Shown piece after piece: positions 40,466-50,290 of a stretch of DNA of 64,000 bases. How positions within the stretch are numbered: the stretch's first letter is position 1; the number at the start of each line of letters is the position of its first letter. The notes below the pieces were generated by a model. That model ran no database searches, was not told the origin of the DNA, and saw nothing but the letters and a program-made list of their open reading frames with translations. A program made the position numbers and the translations under genes. This DNA comes from a virus. The stretch covers positions 62,001 through 126,000 of the IMG/VR virus record IMGVR_UViG_3300037258_000282, one strand, 5' to 3'.

Positions 40466-40473
40466 TATTTATT
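40466..40473 (-). promoter_or_regulatory. Late promoter variant AATAAATA
   Basis: Minus-strand AATAAATA in the 93-base gap before the tail fibre gene, 29 bases from its ATG. Nothing else is evident in that gap apart from an A/T-rich run. Confidence 0.45.
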
Positions 40474-40530
40474 AGTTACAAGTTTTTTTTCATCAACTGT
40501 TCATTATAAGCGTCGCAGAGTCATTTATGC

Positions 40531-40716
40531 TTAAAAAAATCCACCATCAACTGAGAATAGCGTATTGATGAATCCATCCGAGCCGCCTTGAACTATGACC
40601 GAGGGATAGCTTTTCACCGTGATGGTCTGAGTGTTAGCTTTCTGAACGCGAACTTGCTGAGCGGGCGGCTGCCTCACCACTATCTTTACGTCTCCAGTGA
40701 GCCCTCCGCCGCTCAT
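40531..40716 (-). CDS. Small fibre-cluster protein, function unknown
   Basis: A 61-residue protein with VRVQKANTQTITVKSYPSVIVQG and the ending FSVDGGFF, which resembles the last residues of the fibre gene before it (LDGGSF). ATG start; its stop codon is followed by a 93-base gap. It is likely a small structural or connector protein of the fibre complex, but I know no defined family. Confidence 0.6.
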   Translation of the reverse strand: MSGGGLTGDVKIVVRQPPAQQVRVQKANTQTITVKSYPSVIVQGGSDGFINTLFSVDGGFF

Positions 40717-40719
40717 AGC

Positions 40720-41112
40720 TTAATCCGATATTTGACTAGTATTATTTGAGTATATCTGCGAGAATGTATAGGTGTTTGGGTATGAAGCTCCAGTAACGGC
40801 TGGAGTGACCTCCACGTAGCCGTCGACGACTCTAGTCACCTGATTTGCCGTAGCTATCTGTACGTCGTATACGTACTTTCCAGGAAATATAGAGTTAGTC
40901 ACCGCGGCATTCATAGTGAGAACTATGCCTCCGGAGATGTTGTTTATAGTGGCTTGAAATGGAATAATATTAGTCGACGTGTACCATCTCTGCATGACGG
41001 CATTGACCGTATATCCCATGAGATTGATTATATCGCCGATGTTGTCAGTGACGATAATGTCAGTCGAGAAGCTAGCTCCCTGATCTATCACTAGGTCGTA
41101 TCTTATCGCCAT
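40720..41112 (-). CDS. Conserved phage structural protein, beta-rich
   Basis: A 130-residue protein: YDLVIDQGASFSTDIIVTDNIGDIINLMGYTVNAVM, then GKYVYDVQIATANQVTRVVDGYVEVTP. This is the pattern of small tail-fibre-associated proteins common in T4-like marine phages (opening LVIDQGS.F, ending RV.EG...VTP). It looks like an immunoglobulin-like beta sandwich. Function unknown; it overlaps the next gene's end by one base and is made with the fibre genes. Confidence 0.72.
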   Translation of the reverse strand: MAIRYDLVIDQGASFSTDIIVTDNIGDIINLMGYTVNAVMQRWYTSTNIIPFQATINNISGGIVLTMNAAVTNSIFPGKYVYDVQIATANQVTRVVDGYVEVTPAVTGASYPNTYTFSQIYSNNTSQISD

Positions 41113-41717
41113 TACGCGCCGGTCCTCACGAAGTTGACTACGACGGAGTTAGATACCGGCGTAAACTGCAGCTGCAGGGTCGTCGCGTTAGCGGTAGCTG
41201 AGAACTCGCCCATATAGCTGTTCGTATACATCTGAGCCCATTCGGACATATACGCATTTTGCCCATCGTTTGTCGTGAGGACCTTAGAGGCGTAATAGTT
41301 GTTGGCGAGCTCGTCCTTTATCGCGACCATATATTCAGCCGCGTGAAGTCCGGAGAGTGAGTAGCTGTCGACAGTTTGAGTCGTAGTGCCCGATAGAGTC
41401 ACTGAAGAGGTGTATAGAACCGTAGATACTACTTGAACCCAAGATCCATTGGCGTTCAAAAAATACTGACCGTTGGACACCTGTGAGGTCGACGGCACGG
41501 AGACAGTGACGTTAGAAGTTGAGTTAGCGACTTCTAGAGTGCCGTTGGTATAGAGTCCACCGGCCGAAAAGGTTCCAACTAGCGCCGCATTGCCTGGAGT
41601 CGCCGCGGTGTTGGCGGTCATGACTATAGTAGACATGGCGTTGGCTATGGCGTCTGTCTGCGTCAGCCAGAACTCAAACGTGTTGGTCAGTGCGGTATTT
41701 GCTATCGATATTGTCAT
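41112..41717 (-). CDS. Putative fibre or baseplate structural protein
   Basis: A 201-residue protein with FEFWLTQTDAIANAMSTIVMTAN at the start, which resembles the repeated unit 'T..TF..WL..TN...' of phage fibre proteins, then YTNGTLEVANSTSNVTV, and a C-terminal domain with YSLSGLHAAEYMVAIKDELANNYYASKVL and VNFVRTGA, seen in other phage virion proteins. No T4 gene equivalent recognised. ATG start; stop overlaps the next start. Confidence 0.68.
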   Translation of the reverse strand: MTISIANTALTNTFEFWLTQTDAIANAMSTIVMTANTAATPGNAALVGTFSAGGLYTNGTLEVANSTSNVTVSVPSTSQVSNGQYFLNANGSWVQVVSTVLYTSSVTLSGTTTQTVDSYSLSGLHAAEYMVAIKDELANNYYASKVLTTNDGQNAYMSEWAQMYTNSYMGEFSATANATTLQLQFTPVSNSVVVNFVRTGA

Positions 41718-41929
41718 GCGCCTAACTTTTCCAGTATTAACTTTAGTGTCGTCTTGATCTCCGCGACATCTCCCTCTAGAACCCTTAGTTTATCTACGGC
41801 TCTATTCACCTTATTGGTGTGGGCTTTCTTCATCTTATACTCACGAAGTTTCTCTAAGTCTACACTTAAGATTGCTCCAGTGTGGATGTCCATGGACAGT
41901 CCCGGTCGATCAGTAGGCACTAACTTCAT
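41714..41929 (-). CDS. Small coiled-coil virion-associated protein
   Basis: A 71-residue protein: LVPTDRPGLSMDIHTGAIL followed by a charged helix (LEKLREYKMKKAHTNKVNRAVDKLRVLEGDVAEIKTTLKLILEKLGA) with heptad spacing. I recall similar small proteins from structural clusters of cyanophage-like T4 phages, without known role. ATG start, with no obvious ribosome-binding site in the 15 bases after the preceding gene. Confidence 0.68.
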   Translation of the reverse strand: MKLVPTDRPGLSMDIHTGAILSVDLEKLREYKMKKAHTNKVNRAVDKLRVLEGDVAEIKTTLKLILEKLGA

Positions 41930-41946
41930 GAGATATTTATCGGGTA

Positions 41947-44697
41947 TTATAGTTGAAGTGCGAGAGCTCTAACGTCTTTAAGTATCGGCACCTGAGCCGA
42001 AGAGTCAGCCTGAAGAACTACCTTGATCTTAAACTGTATGTAACTTTGATACAGGCTTCCCGTACTTCCCAGATATGTCAAGCCGTCGTCAGTCTGAACG
42101 TAGGCAGAGGCTCCAGCATTCGACGTCTGCCACGGAGTTCCTACCGTCAGTAACTCATCGTCTGTGACAGACACTACTGCCTGCTCATCTCCGTCGATCT
42201 GAATGATGGTTCCCGGCTGAAAGTTCAAAGTGAAGTCAGTGCTAGAGCCGACGATCTGGTTGTTGGTCGTCGAGGTAGTTACCGTTCCGTTGACTAAAGT
42301 ATTGGATCCAGTTGAGAGCCAAGCTGTAGTCGGCGGCAGCACCAGATAGTAGGTACTGTTGGTGTAGTTTCCATTGAACGGCTCATTTAGAGTCAGAACT
42401 GAGTTGCTCGATATAGAAGTGATCTGCCGAGCGGACTCAGTGAACGTCGAGTTTCCCAGCATGTTGATGAACCAACCAACTGCCAGTTCGTTCTCAAATC
42501 TCGTTCCATTTCCAGAGACGTTGACTGAGTTGTTCGGCGAGGTTATCGTTCCAGTAGTAGCTATCGAAGAGTAGTTATGCGCAGTTGAGAAAGTATAGTC
42601 ATTGAACGACGATGGATTAGCCGGATTAGAGTAGAAATCTGGAGTCTGATTTATCAGCGGGGTCCAAGTCTTAGCAGAGATTGGATCTGGATCATATGAA
42701 TTCTTAAACTTCACGTATACCAGGACGTCAGTTCCAGGAGGCCTATACGCAGTCAGCAGTATCTGAATGTCCTGTGAGTCTTGCCCCGTCGCGAGAGTCA
42801 CTGGAACGGATACGTACTTAGACTTCTCATTTCCAGTGCTGAAGAACTCATTATAGTCAAAGCCAAGCGGGTCGACTAGATTTTCAATAACGAGCTGCTT
42901 GTTCTTTACCATGTCTATCACGGGAGATAAGAACTGACTGTCTGTAGTCATCCTAGCGTGAATAGTCATAGACTTCGCACCGGCCATAAACTGCTTCTCG
43001 TTAGAATATCCCGCGACTATCCTCTCCTTATCGTAGAGATTGGTCTCATATCCAACGCTTATCGGCTGAAAGCCCGTGTCGAGCTCGTAGGTATTACTCG
43101 TGCCGGAATATTCAAACGTGACGCTAGTTCCCGCTGGAGCTATCGTCGCGAAGTTTCCAACGATCGAGTCTACTACTGGATTGAGAAGACCAGATACCTG
43201 CGCCGTCGCCACTAGAGTAGACGTGTTGGGTGAGGAGGCTAGAGATGAATTCGCGAACCTATGAAATTGAATAAAGGAAGTGCCAAAGAAAGTTCCAGAG
43301 CTCGATCCCATGTGAAGCTCTTCGTTGTTTGGGTCGATATAGAATACTACTGCGTTAGCCGCAGAGTCTATCGTGCTGACGGTAGAGTTTCCCGCGGCAA
43401 ATACTATATCTCCGGGAAGAACTTGAGACGCCGTGTTGGGATAGCTGACGTTGTATATCGACAGGTAGTCTGTGTTGGCGTTGTTGAAGTACGCGTCGCC
43501 TCCAGTAGACGTGAAGTTCGAGACAAACAGCTTGAACTTCACGTACTCAGTCTGAAGTGCGGTCCACGCCGTCGCGGTCGCCCCATAGAAGGCCGTACCT
43601 CCGACTCCAGGCTGAGAGAACATCTGAAGCCCGGTGGATACGTCGACGTCGCCTATGTTGGCGGTCCACACCTGATAATCTGGATCGTCTGAATCTGGAG
43701 CGATGACGAGAGCGTATTGCTGCCCGTTCTGCATGAATACTGGGGACTCGAAGAAGAAGCTCGTGCCAACAGTTCCAGTATTAGAAACGCTGACGTTGGC
43801 CATAGGCATGTGAACTTGAGAGAATGGAAGTATCGAATTCGTGTCTGGATATCCGTTAGTCACGTCGCAGAGGTAGACGCTAACGCCGTTATTGGCCGTA
43901 AGTGATGTCTGGTTAAAGTATAGTACTACGTACGTTCCAAATACTCCATCTTCCTGATTCGGCGTGACGATGGTAAACACCTGAGCCAGTGGATCTGCTC
44001 CAGATCCAGGTCCGCATCCTCCCCCGTGCGGCCATCCAGTATAGGACGGCGTATAGGACACTACCTTAGTTGGGCTCGGTGGAGCTACGGTGACGGTTGA
44101 ATTCGACGTCGTCACTATCGACGTGACGGTATTAACTACTGGAATAGACGATAGTAGTGGGTTGACCGTGGTTAGAGTTACCGTCTGCTTCGTTACAGAC
44201 AGATTCGACGCAGTATACTGAGCGGATGCCATGGAAGTTATGGCCGCCGCACCTAGTACGAGATTGCTGACGTCAGCGGCCTCGAGAGTGCACACTCCCG
44301 TCTTAAAAGTTGCGTCTGGAATATTGAACTGACCGGTCAGAGTGCCATTAGCGTCAGTCGTTAGAGTAGTTCCCCACGTTCCTCCGACTTGAACTTGAGT
44401 ATAATCAGAGGTGTCTGTGACGTTTACCGCATACGTGCCGTCTGGATTACGTATTCCGGGAGCGCAGTATTGATCTACGTTGATGTTGTTGAAGAACACG
44501 TGCATCTGAGCGGACGGACGAAGACCGACCGCGACAAACGAGATGATGGTTGCCCGAATGTATGGCTGCAGCGATACGTCCGTGACGTAGTTTCCTACGG
44601 TCACGGTATTGCTCTGTGGACTTACTGAAAGCTGATAGCCGCTCTGAGTAGACGTAGTCGTCGTAGTAGACGTTGTGGTCGAAGTGGTTGTTGCCAA
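41947..44697 (-). CDS. Large tail/baseplate-associated structural protein with Thr-rich N-terminus
   Basis: A 916-residue protein. The first 18 residues are almost only Thr and Ser. It continues with blocks seen in large virion proteins of T4-like marine phages: YIRATIISFVAVGLRPSAQMHVFFNN, VYLCDVTNGYPDTNSILPFSQV, GQQYALVIAPDSDDPDYQVW, VNLYDKERIVAGYSNEK-like, and AYRPPGTDVLVYVKFKN. No enzymatic motif seen; probably part of the baseplate rim or a fibre attachment. Start TTG at 44697; GGGAG lies 12 bases upstream, a long spacing. A CATAAATA late-promoter variant is 37 bases upstream. Confidence 0.78.
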   Translation of the reverse strand: MATTTSTTTSTTTTTSTQSGYQLSVSPQSNTVTVGNYVTDVSLQPYIRATIISFVAVGLRPSAQMHVFFNNINVDQYCAPGIRNPDGTYAVNVTDTSDYTQVQVGGTWGTTLTTDANGTLTGQFNIPDATFKTGVCTLEAADVSNLVLGAAAITSMASAQYTASNLSVTKQTVTLTTVNPLLSSIPVVNTVTSIVTTSNSTVTVAPPSPTKVVSYTPSYTGWPHGGGCGPGSGADPLAQVFTIVTPNQEDGVFGTYVVLYFNQTSLTANNGVSVYLCDVTNGYPDTNSILPFSQVHMPMANVSVSNTGTVGTSFFFESPVFMQNGQQYALVIAPDSDDPDYQVWTANIGDVDVSTGLQMFSQPGVGGTAFYGATATAWTALQTEYVKFKLFVSNFTSTGGDAYFNNANTDYLSIYNVSYPNTASQVLPGDIVFAAGNSTVSTIDSAANAVVFYIDPNNEELHMGSSSGTFFGTSFIQFHRFANSSLASSPNTSTLVATAQVSGLLNPVVDSIVGNFATIAPAGTSVTFEYSGTSNTYELDTGFQPISVGYETNLYDKERIVAGYSNEKQFMAGAKSMTIHARMTTDSQFLSPVIDMVKNKQLVIENLVDPLGFDYNEFFSTGNEKSKYVSVPVTLATGQDSQDIQILLTAYRPPGTDVLVYVKFKNSYDPDPISAKTWTPLINQTPDFYSNPANPSSFNDYTFSTAHNYSSIATTGTITSPNNSVNVSGNGTRFENELAVGWFINMLGNSTFTESARQITSISSNSVLTLNEPFNGNYTNSTYYLVLPPTTAWLSTGSNTLVNGTVTTSTTNNQIVGSSTDFTLNFQPGTIIQIDGDEQAVVSVTDDELLTVGTPWQTSNAGASAYVQTDDGLTYLGSTGSLYQSYIQFKIKVVLQADSSAQVPILKDVRALALQL

Positions 44698-44733
44698 GGC
44701 GCTAAGCGTCTCCCGATATGCCGCTGTTAAGCG

Positions 44734-44741
44734 TATTTATG
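44734..44741 (-). promoter_or_regulatory. Late promoter variant CATAAATA
   Basis: Minus-strand CATAAATA in the 50-base gap between two large structural genes, 37 bases before the TTG start at 44697. Confidence 0.4.
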
Positions 44742-44746
44742 TTGGA

Positions 44747-47700
44747 TCAGCCGACGAATAACCCGTTGTTATAGGTCACCGGCGTTCCGTTATTGATGAA
44801 TGGACTAGTCCACGTTGAAGACGGCGTCGACGTCGCAGCCGTAGAAGTGGTAGAAGTATTGGTGGTGACTATGGTATTTGATACTGTAGACGTCGCGGTC
44901 CTCCAGTCACCCCAGATGCTCGCGTATGGACTGTTGGCGAACTGGTTCCAGGCCGAGGTGTTATTGATCGTTATCGAGGCTGAGCCCGTCGTGTTAGTGT
45001 CTATCTCGTTGTTGTACGATGGAAGGAGAGTCATCACTCCATTCCACGCGTAGGCCACGAGGGCCGCGGACCTGTACTTAGTCGCGAAGCTCTGATTCAG
45101 GAACTCTTGATGCGTGTATGGAAGTATCGTCACTCTACCGCGTCGAACGGTATTCACGGCCTCAGCATAGTTAAAGTTAACCGCAACGTTAGTCCTCACG
45201 ATCTTTGGCCGAGCCACTGAATTAACTGAATCGATGGCGACAGAGAACTCATGGTCAGACACGTCGCAGTAGCTGAAGTCGTTTAGTGGATCGGCGAATA
45301 TTCCATTCTTAAATCTGTCATTTCCACTCGCGTCTAGAACAGTAACGCTCATCGCAGACTGCTGAAGCATGTTCAGAGACACGCAGTATTCCAGGTTAGT
45401 TATCCTAGAGTCTAGCGTACCGATATCTTTCATCGTGTACCTTCTATTGGTCACGAGAGAAGTAGACATATACTTTGAAACGTCTCTAGATATACTTTTA
45501 GAGCTCTTGTTCTCAATGGTGAGCGCATCGACTTGATCTGAAGTCAGAGACGGGTATGGGGGCACGGCGATGACGGCGAGGGCCATGGCGTTGTCTGGAA
45601 ACAGCGGAGGCTGCGGCGATACTGACGACACTCCCTCTTTGATCTTTAGGATATTATCTGGAGTGATGTACACCAGATCATTCCTCGGAAGATACGCGGT
45701 GAAGTCAGACTGCATGTTCCATCCCCAGGCTGGGTTGTTGATCCCAGTTCCAGGTATATTGAACGATACGTTGGCAAGCGGATTTGTAGTCGCGTAAGTT
45801 ATGGCGGTCGCGACAGCCGCGGCGTTAGTAGTGTCGACGTACCCGGTGTCGTTGGCGGTAGATACTGCTGGAGTCCTAAAGTCAACGTAATCTCTGAGAG
45901 GTCTCTGAACTCCCTGAGAGTCTACATAGACCGGTATCTCGGTCGTGGTTATGGCCGTAGCGTTAGCGGTATTCGCGTCGTCGATCGGATAGGACTCGAC
46001 GGTAAAGAAGCCTACTCCAGGCGAGTTGTTGATAGAAAAGTAGTCGAGTTGCACTAGCAGGTATGGATTATCACTCTGCGAATACGAAGAGGTTGGATAC
46101 AGGTATCCAGGACCATAGTTAGTGTCTGTTCCACCTGAGTCGAATACGAACTGAGAGGTTATGAGTGAGCCACTCGTGCCGTACGACCCGTTGGCCGAGC
46201 CATACACGGCAGTGATGGCGTGTACGTCGGGGAATCCCAGGCAGAATGGCCCGGCCGGATTCGCGGAGCTTGCCGTGTTTATCGCGACGAAGCGATTCTT
46301 GTTTATGATCTTAGCGGCTGGATGAACGCCAGTTCTTAGAACGTCGAAGTCGACCACGCACGTCAGCGCGCTCACCGGAGCGTCTCCGTTGCCATAGCTG
46401 AACGCCACGCTAAACGACGTAGAGTTCGTGATCTCAACTAGACCCGTAACGTCTCTGTTAAACGATGAGATCGGAAGTATCGCTCCAGCTGGCCAGTACT
46501 TATAGTACGTCTGACCCGATGCGTTCGCCGAGAAGGCGGCATCTACGTAGAGTTGAGAGGAGTTCTTGACGCTGGTGATGGTACGAACGGTAGAACCAAC
46601 GAGTATCTGACTTCCCTTGATGAAGTTTTGATCGAATGTCGTACTGCTTCCAGTCACGAGAGTGTTTGCAGAACTTACCGTAATCGTTCCAGATAGCGCT
46701 GAAGAAAGATTGTTAGAGGTATTTACCAGTGTGAAGTTCTTGGCTTCTGGGTCAGTGAGAACCCCGATTCCATATGGAAGTACGTCTACTCCTCCTGAAG
46801 CAGAGGTAGTTATGGTATAAGTTCCTATTCCAGCGGTGATAGTCAGCGGAACGGAAGCCCTATATACGTACTCGGTATTTACGTTGTTAGACTGATCGCG
46901 AAGATTTTCTAGACCAGATACGCCAAAGGTGTACAGCTGCTCTGAAATAGTTGGGTTTATGATCCCGTTGAAGACCATGTCTCCAACTCCCATCACGCTT
47001 CCGTTATAGTAGACTATGGACTGGATATCAGTCGTGGATGCTCCAGAATTCATCGCGATATTGTATAGATGCAGGGCGTACTGACACCCCGCATTTCCAG
47101 GAGTTCCATCATTATACGAGAAGCACCTTACGGTAGCGGTTCCTATCTGATTTCCTACGGGAGATAGAGAGGTAAACGCCCTATTAGTTACGGCAAACTG
47201 AGCGGTGTCGTAGAGTCTGACGGTCTGTGCGGAAGTAAAAGCGAAGTTACCCGCCACCTGATCCAGGACGGCATAGCCACCATAGTTGAAGCTGATCTGC
47301 TGAGAGTTGAAAGTATTGGTGTCTACTCCCCTTCGCATCTGAACGTACGCGGTCTTGATGACCTCTACTGGGTATCCCTGGGCGTATCCCTTGCCGGTTC
47401 CTATCCTAGCCAGCGCGTTGTCAGGAGCGAGGTTCGCGGAGACAGAATTTGAAGAGGTGATGGTATCGATCGCAAATGGATTTACGACGAAGTTTCCGGC
47501 CTCATCATATACTCTAGAAGCTATGGCGCTTCCGATAGTTGAGTATAGTTGAGATTGGCTGTTAGTAGCAGATACCAGCGAGCCATATGAGTAGGTCGCG
47601 ATTGGATTGAATCCAACGGTATTGGCCGCAGTATTTGGATCTAGCGTCAGGAGTCCGCATGAGATCTTAAGTCTATCAGCTCCGGGCGCGTTGACGTTGG

Positions 47701-48421
47701 TATATCCAAGCGCGTTGTCCAGGAGAGATGGATCCTGCGCGTAGGTCACGATAGTTTCTGTCGCTACGAACCCAACGACCGAATTTCCAGCATCAGTCCC
47801 ATAGGCATTGACTATTCCAAAGGTCGGCTCTAGGATCTTAACGAACGTGCCGTTGATGAACACCACGCCGTCGGCCACTGAGATTCCATGCGCGTTTCCA
47901 TTCGTTATCGTAGAGGCGTTTGAAGTGTAGGTGTTGACTACGAATAGGTTTGAGCCATTAGCAACGCTCGAAAATACGAGCTGCTCGTTGTTTCCAAACG
48001 TCTGAGACGCGTCGTTGCCGGTATTGAGGTAGTTCAGATATACGATCTGAGTATTTGGATAATTTGACTGGAGGCCGGGGGTCGCGAACACTACTCGGGC
48101 TTGAAGGTTAGACGTTAGGCTCGTCACTAGCGCGTTGACAGAAGATACTACGTCGTAACTAGCCCCATTAGAGGCCGCGTCTGACAACCTGACGTAGGGA
48201 AGGTTGGCCACGTCGTAGATCGCGCCACCGGTAACGATATCTCCATTCTGAAACGCCCAGTCTGCGAATGACTCTACTTGATTCTGAAGTATCGTCTGAA
48301 GTTGAGTCAGCTCACGCGCCTGAACTGCCTGCGACGGCTTGAATAGAACCCGATAATATAGGTTATTGGCGTCGAAGTCGTCGTACCAGGGGGCTACGTT
48401 GAGATTAGTGGAGATCGGCAA
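44747..48421 (-). CDS. Very large virion protein, DUF4815-like
   Basis: A 1224-residue protein, the largest uninterrupted product in the window. It starts NLNVAPWYDDFDANNLYYRVLFKPSQAVQARELTQLQTILQNQVESF, the signature of DUF4815-type virion proteins of T4-like phages. Later parts (GYAQGYPVEVIKT, RPLRDYVDFRTPAV, KSISRDVSKYMSTSLVTNRRYTMKDIGTLDSRITNLEYCVSLNMLQ, then ASIWGDWRTATSTV near the end) also fit that family. Its place next to baseplate genes suggests a baseplate or long-fibre attachment protein. Start TTG at 48421, with AAGGAAG eight bases upstream. Confidence 0.82.
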   Translation of the reverse strand: MPISTNLNVAPWYDDFDANNLYYRVLFKPSQAVQARELTQLQTILQNQVESFADWAFQNGDIVTGGAIYDVANLPYVRLSDAASNGASYDVVSSVNALVTSLTSNLQARVVFATPGLQSNYPNTQIVYLNYLNTGNDASQTFGNNEQLVFSSVANGSNLFVVNTYTSNASTITNGNAHGISVADGVVFINGTFVKILEPTFGIVNAYGTDAGNSVVGFVATETIVTYAQDPSLLDNALGYTNVNAPGADRLKISCGLLTLDPNTAANTVGFNPIATYSYGSLVSATNSQSQLYSTIGSAIASRVYDEAGNFVVNPFAIDTITSSNSVSANLAPDNALARIGTGKGYAQGYPVEVIKTAYVQMRRGVDTNTFNSQQISFNYGGYAVLDQVAGNFAFTSAQTVRLYDTAQFAVTNRAFTSLSPVGNQIGTATVRCFSYNDGTPGNAGCQYALHLYNIAMNSGASTTDIQSIVYYNGSVMGVGDMVFNGIINPTISEQLYTFGVSGLENLRDQSNNVNTEYVYRASVPLTITAGIGTYTITTSASGGVDVLPYGIGVLTDPEAKNFTLVNTSNNLSSALSGTITVSSANTLVTGSSTTFDQNFIKGSQILVGSTVRTITSVKNSSQLYVDAAFSANASGQTYYKYWPAGAILPISSFNRDVTGLVEITNSTSFSVAFSYGNGDAPVSALTCVVDFDVLRTGVHPAAKIINKNRFVAINTASSANPAGPFCLGFPDVHAITAVYGSANGSYGTSGSLITSQFVFDSGGTDTNYGPGYLYPTSSYSQSDNPYLLVQLDYFSINNSPGVGFFTVESYPIDDANTANATAITTTEIPVYVDSQGVQRPLRDYVDFRTPAVSTANDTGYVDTTNAAAVATAITYATTNPLANVSFNIPGTGINNPAWGWNMQSDFTAYLPRNDLVYITPDNILKIKEGVSSVSPQPPLFPDNAMALAVIAVPPYPSLTSDQVDALTIENKSSKSISRDVSKYMSTSLVTNRRYTMKDIGTLDSRITNLEYCVSLNMLQQSAMSVTVLDASGNDRFKNGIFADPLNDFSYCDVSDHEFSVAIDSVNSVARPKIVRTNVAVNFNYAEAVNTVRRGRVTILPYTHQEFLNQSFATKYRSAALVAYAWNGVMTLLPSYNNEIDTNTTGSASITINNTSAWNQFANSPYASIWGDWRTATSTVSNTIVTTNTSTTSTAATSTPSSTWTSPFINNGTPVTYNNGLFVG

Positions 48422-48432
48422 GTGCTGCTTCC

Positions 48433-49965
48433 TTACAGGCTAATCACGACGCGATAAAGTTCGCTCTCGGTATTAGACCTATTGATGTTGTTGATATTAG
48501 TAATATAGAGTGGTCTCACGTCTTTAGCATAGATCTGTCCTACAGTATTTATTACTAGAATCGAGTTCGCGTAGTTAGAGTTCGCGACGATAACCTCGTT
48601 ATTCTGAAAGTTCTTATCTCCAGTGAGATATATCGTGTTTCCGACGATGTTAGCGATAGTTCCGAGGGCGCCAGAGTTAACTCCCTGCACTTCAGAGCTG
48701 ATGACGAACGCGTTAGTAGCGATAGTTCCACTCAAGACTTGGCTAAAGGTCGAATTGGTATATAGATTAGAGCTCTTAGATCCGTCTGGATTAGCGGCAT
48801 AAGGATTCTTAATGATTCCTATCTTGTTGTAGAGTATTCCATCTACCGGAATAGTGTTGCTCTCCGTGTTGGCGAACGCGAACGTTATCCCGATTCCCTG
48901 GAGGCTTAGCTCGGTGGATGGATCGGCACCGTGACCGCCTGGAGGTGGAACTATCGGATAGATATTTGCTCCGGATCCTACGGTCGGTGAGGCGATGAAG
49001 GCGTTAGCCCACGAGACGTTAGATCCTGGATCTACGACTACTACGCTTATGATCGTCTGAGCCGAGGTATTCACGACTGAGTAGGCCAGAACGTTAGTAC
49101 TTCCATCAGAGTCGACATACACTTGTGGGGCGATATGCGCGGTAGTGGTGCCACCTACTACAGTTCCAGTCTCTAAGTTTTGATTGAGAGTGAGAAAGTT
49201 TCCATTGACTGGATCATACGTGTGACTAACCACGATCCTAAGTTGATCGGTAAACGACGGAGTGTGGATATATATACCGCAGTTATTGAAGAACCCGCTC
49301 GTGCCAGACGCGTTTGTCGAGAGCTGAAGCACGACGTTGTTTCCATCTACTCCAACCACCGTCCCATCATACGTGGTAGTATACCCGCCTCCGCCGTTAG
49401 TTACGGGTATCACGTCGACGCCACAATACGTAGACGCCGTAGTCTGTATAGCTGAGTTGGAGACGATCGGAGCGTAGACTCCGATGCTGAAAGTCTGAAA
49501 GATATAGTTCGGAATGGAGGTAATATATCTCCACTTATACCCATCTCCAGTCTGAAAAGTCGTCGTCTGAATCGTGGACGGCTCGACCGTCGACGGGACG
49601 CCATTAGCGTTGTCGATGCACTTGAACACTGAGTATGGAGCGCCGACTCTAGGCAGCGTGAAGACGTAGAAGTCATTATCCACTAAGGTCTGAGTGTTGT
49701 CGTACCTAGAGTAGATAGTGTTGGCAACCCATAGGTTGCTGTATACCATAGGAGATATATCGGCGCCGACCAAGAGTTTTCCAAACTCCATCTGCCAGTC
49801 GTTAGTAAACTGCTCGGCGTAGTCGGTAGTCGTTACCGGCCGCGCGTTTCCAGATATAGCCACAGGGCTGGCACCGAAGCCATAGTAGAAAGAGTTATTG
49901 GAGTTTATCGCGGAGGTAAACTCATCTATCATCGCCTTCTTATAGGCCGCTAGGGTCAGTCCCAT
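48433..49965 (-). CDS. Baseplate-associated virion structural protein
   Basis: A 510-residue protein. NNSFYYGFGASPVAISGNARPV at the start and VFTLPRVGAPYSVFKCIDNANGVPST, GDGYKWRYITSIPNY in the first third are conserved in T4-like marine phages, where the protein is annotated as virion or baseplate component. The end is beta-rich with DVRPLYITNINNINRSNTESELYRVVI. No clear T4 equivalent; gene order places it with gp8-gp10-like wedge proteins. ATG start; its first codons overlap the S74 gene by ten bases. Confidence 0.75.
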   Translation of the reverse strand: MGLTLAAYKKAMIDEFTSAINSNNSFYYGFGASPVAISGNARPVTTTDYAEQFTNDWQMEFGKLLVGADISPMVYSNLWVANTIYSRYDNTQTLVDNDFYVFTLPRVGAPYSVFKCIDNANGVPSTVEPSTIQTTTFQTGDGYKWRYITSIPNYIFQTFSIGVYAPIVSNSAIQTTASTYCGVDVIPVTNGGGGYTTTYDGTVVGVDGNNVVLQLSTNASGTSGFFNNCGIYIHTPSFTDQLRIVVSHTYDPVNGNFLTLNQNLETGTVVGGTTTAHIAPQVYVDSDGSTNVLAYSVVNTSAQTIISVVVVDPGSNVSWANAFIASPTVGSGANIYPIVPPPGGHGADPSTELSLQGIGITFAFANTESNTIPVDGILYNKIGIIKNPYAANPDGSKSSNLYTNSTFSQVLSGTIATNAFVISSEVQGVNSGALGTIANIVGNTIYLTGDKNFQNNEVIVANSNYANSILVINTVGQIYAKDVRPLYITNINNINRSNTESELYRVVISL

Positions 49966-50276
49966 ATATGCTCTCTCTTTATCTGCTTTTTCAACGCGAT
50001 GACCTCGTCGTGCAGCTCCTGCAAGGCTTTAACGATAAGTGGTATGAGCTTATCGTTGTTTATCATCCACGGCTTGAGTACTGGATCTATGCCGCCAACT
50101 CTAACCGCGCGTGGGAACGCGTCGTTCATCTCCTGAGCTATGAAGCTCGTTAGATCGACGCTTGGATCGCGCTTGAAGTTAAAGTCTACGACTCGTATCT
50201 TTAGGAGATTTTCAAGACCAAACTCAGTGTCTCTAATATTTTCCTTAAGTCTTATATCCGATTGAGTGTTTGTCAT
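49956..50276 (-). CDS. Stand-alone S74 intramolecular chaperone domain
   Basis: A 106-residue protein consisting almost only of a peptidase S74 / endosialidase-type chaperone domain: SDIRLKENIRDTEFGLENLLKIRVVDFNF (the Ser-Asp of SDIRLKENI is the self-cleavage site in fused forms), FIAQEMNDAFP, VLKPWMINNDKLIPLIVKALQEL and a terminal coiled coil. Normally this domain is the C-terminus of a tail fibre and is cut off after folding the trimer. Here it is a separate gene just downstream of a fibre gene (50291-51091), which lacks it, so it may act in trans. ATG start. Confidence 0.85.
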   Translation of the reverse strand: MTNTQSDIRLKENIRDTEFGLENLLKIRVVDFNFKRDPSVDLTSFIAQEMNDAFPRAVRVGGIDPVLKPWMINNDKLIPLIVKALQELHDEVIALKKQIKREHIWD

Positions 50277-50290
50277 CTAGGTACTCTCCA

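Noticed and set aside
41934-41941. GATAAATA as a late promoter for the small coiled-coil gene
   Set aside because: It is five bases from the ATG, so the transcript would start at or inside the gene; the distance does not fit the other late promoters.
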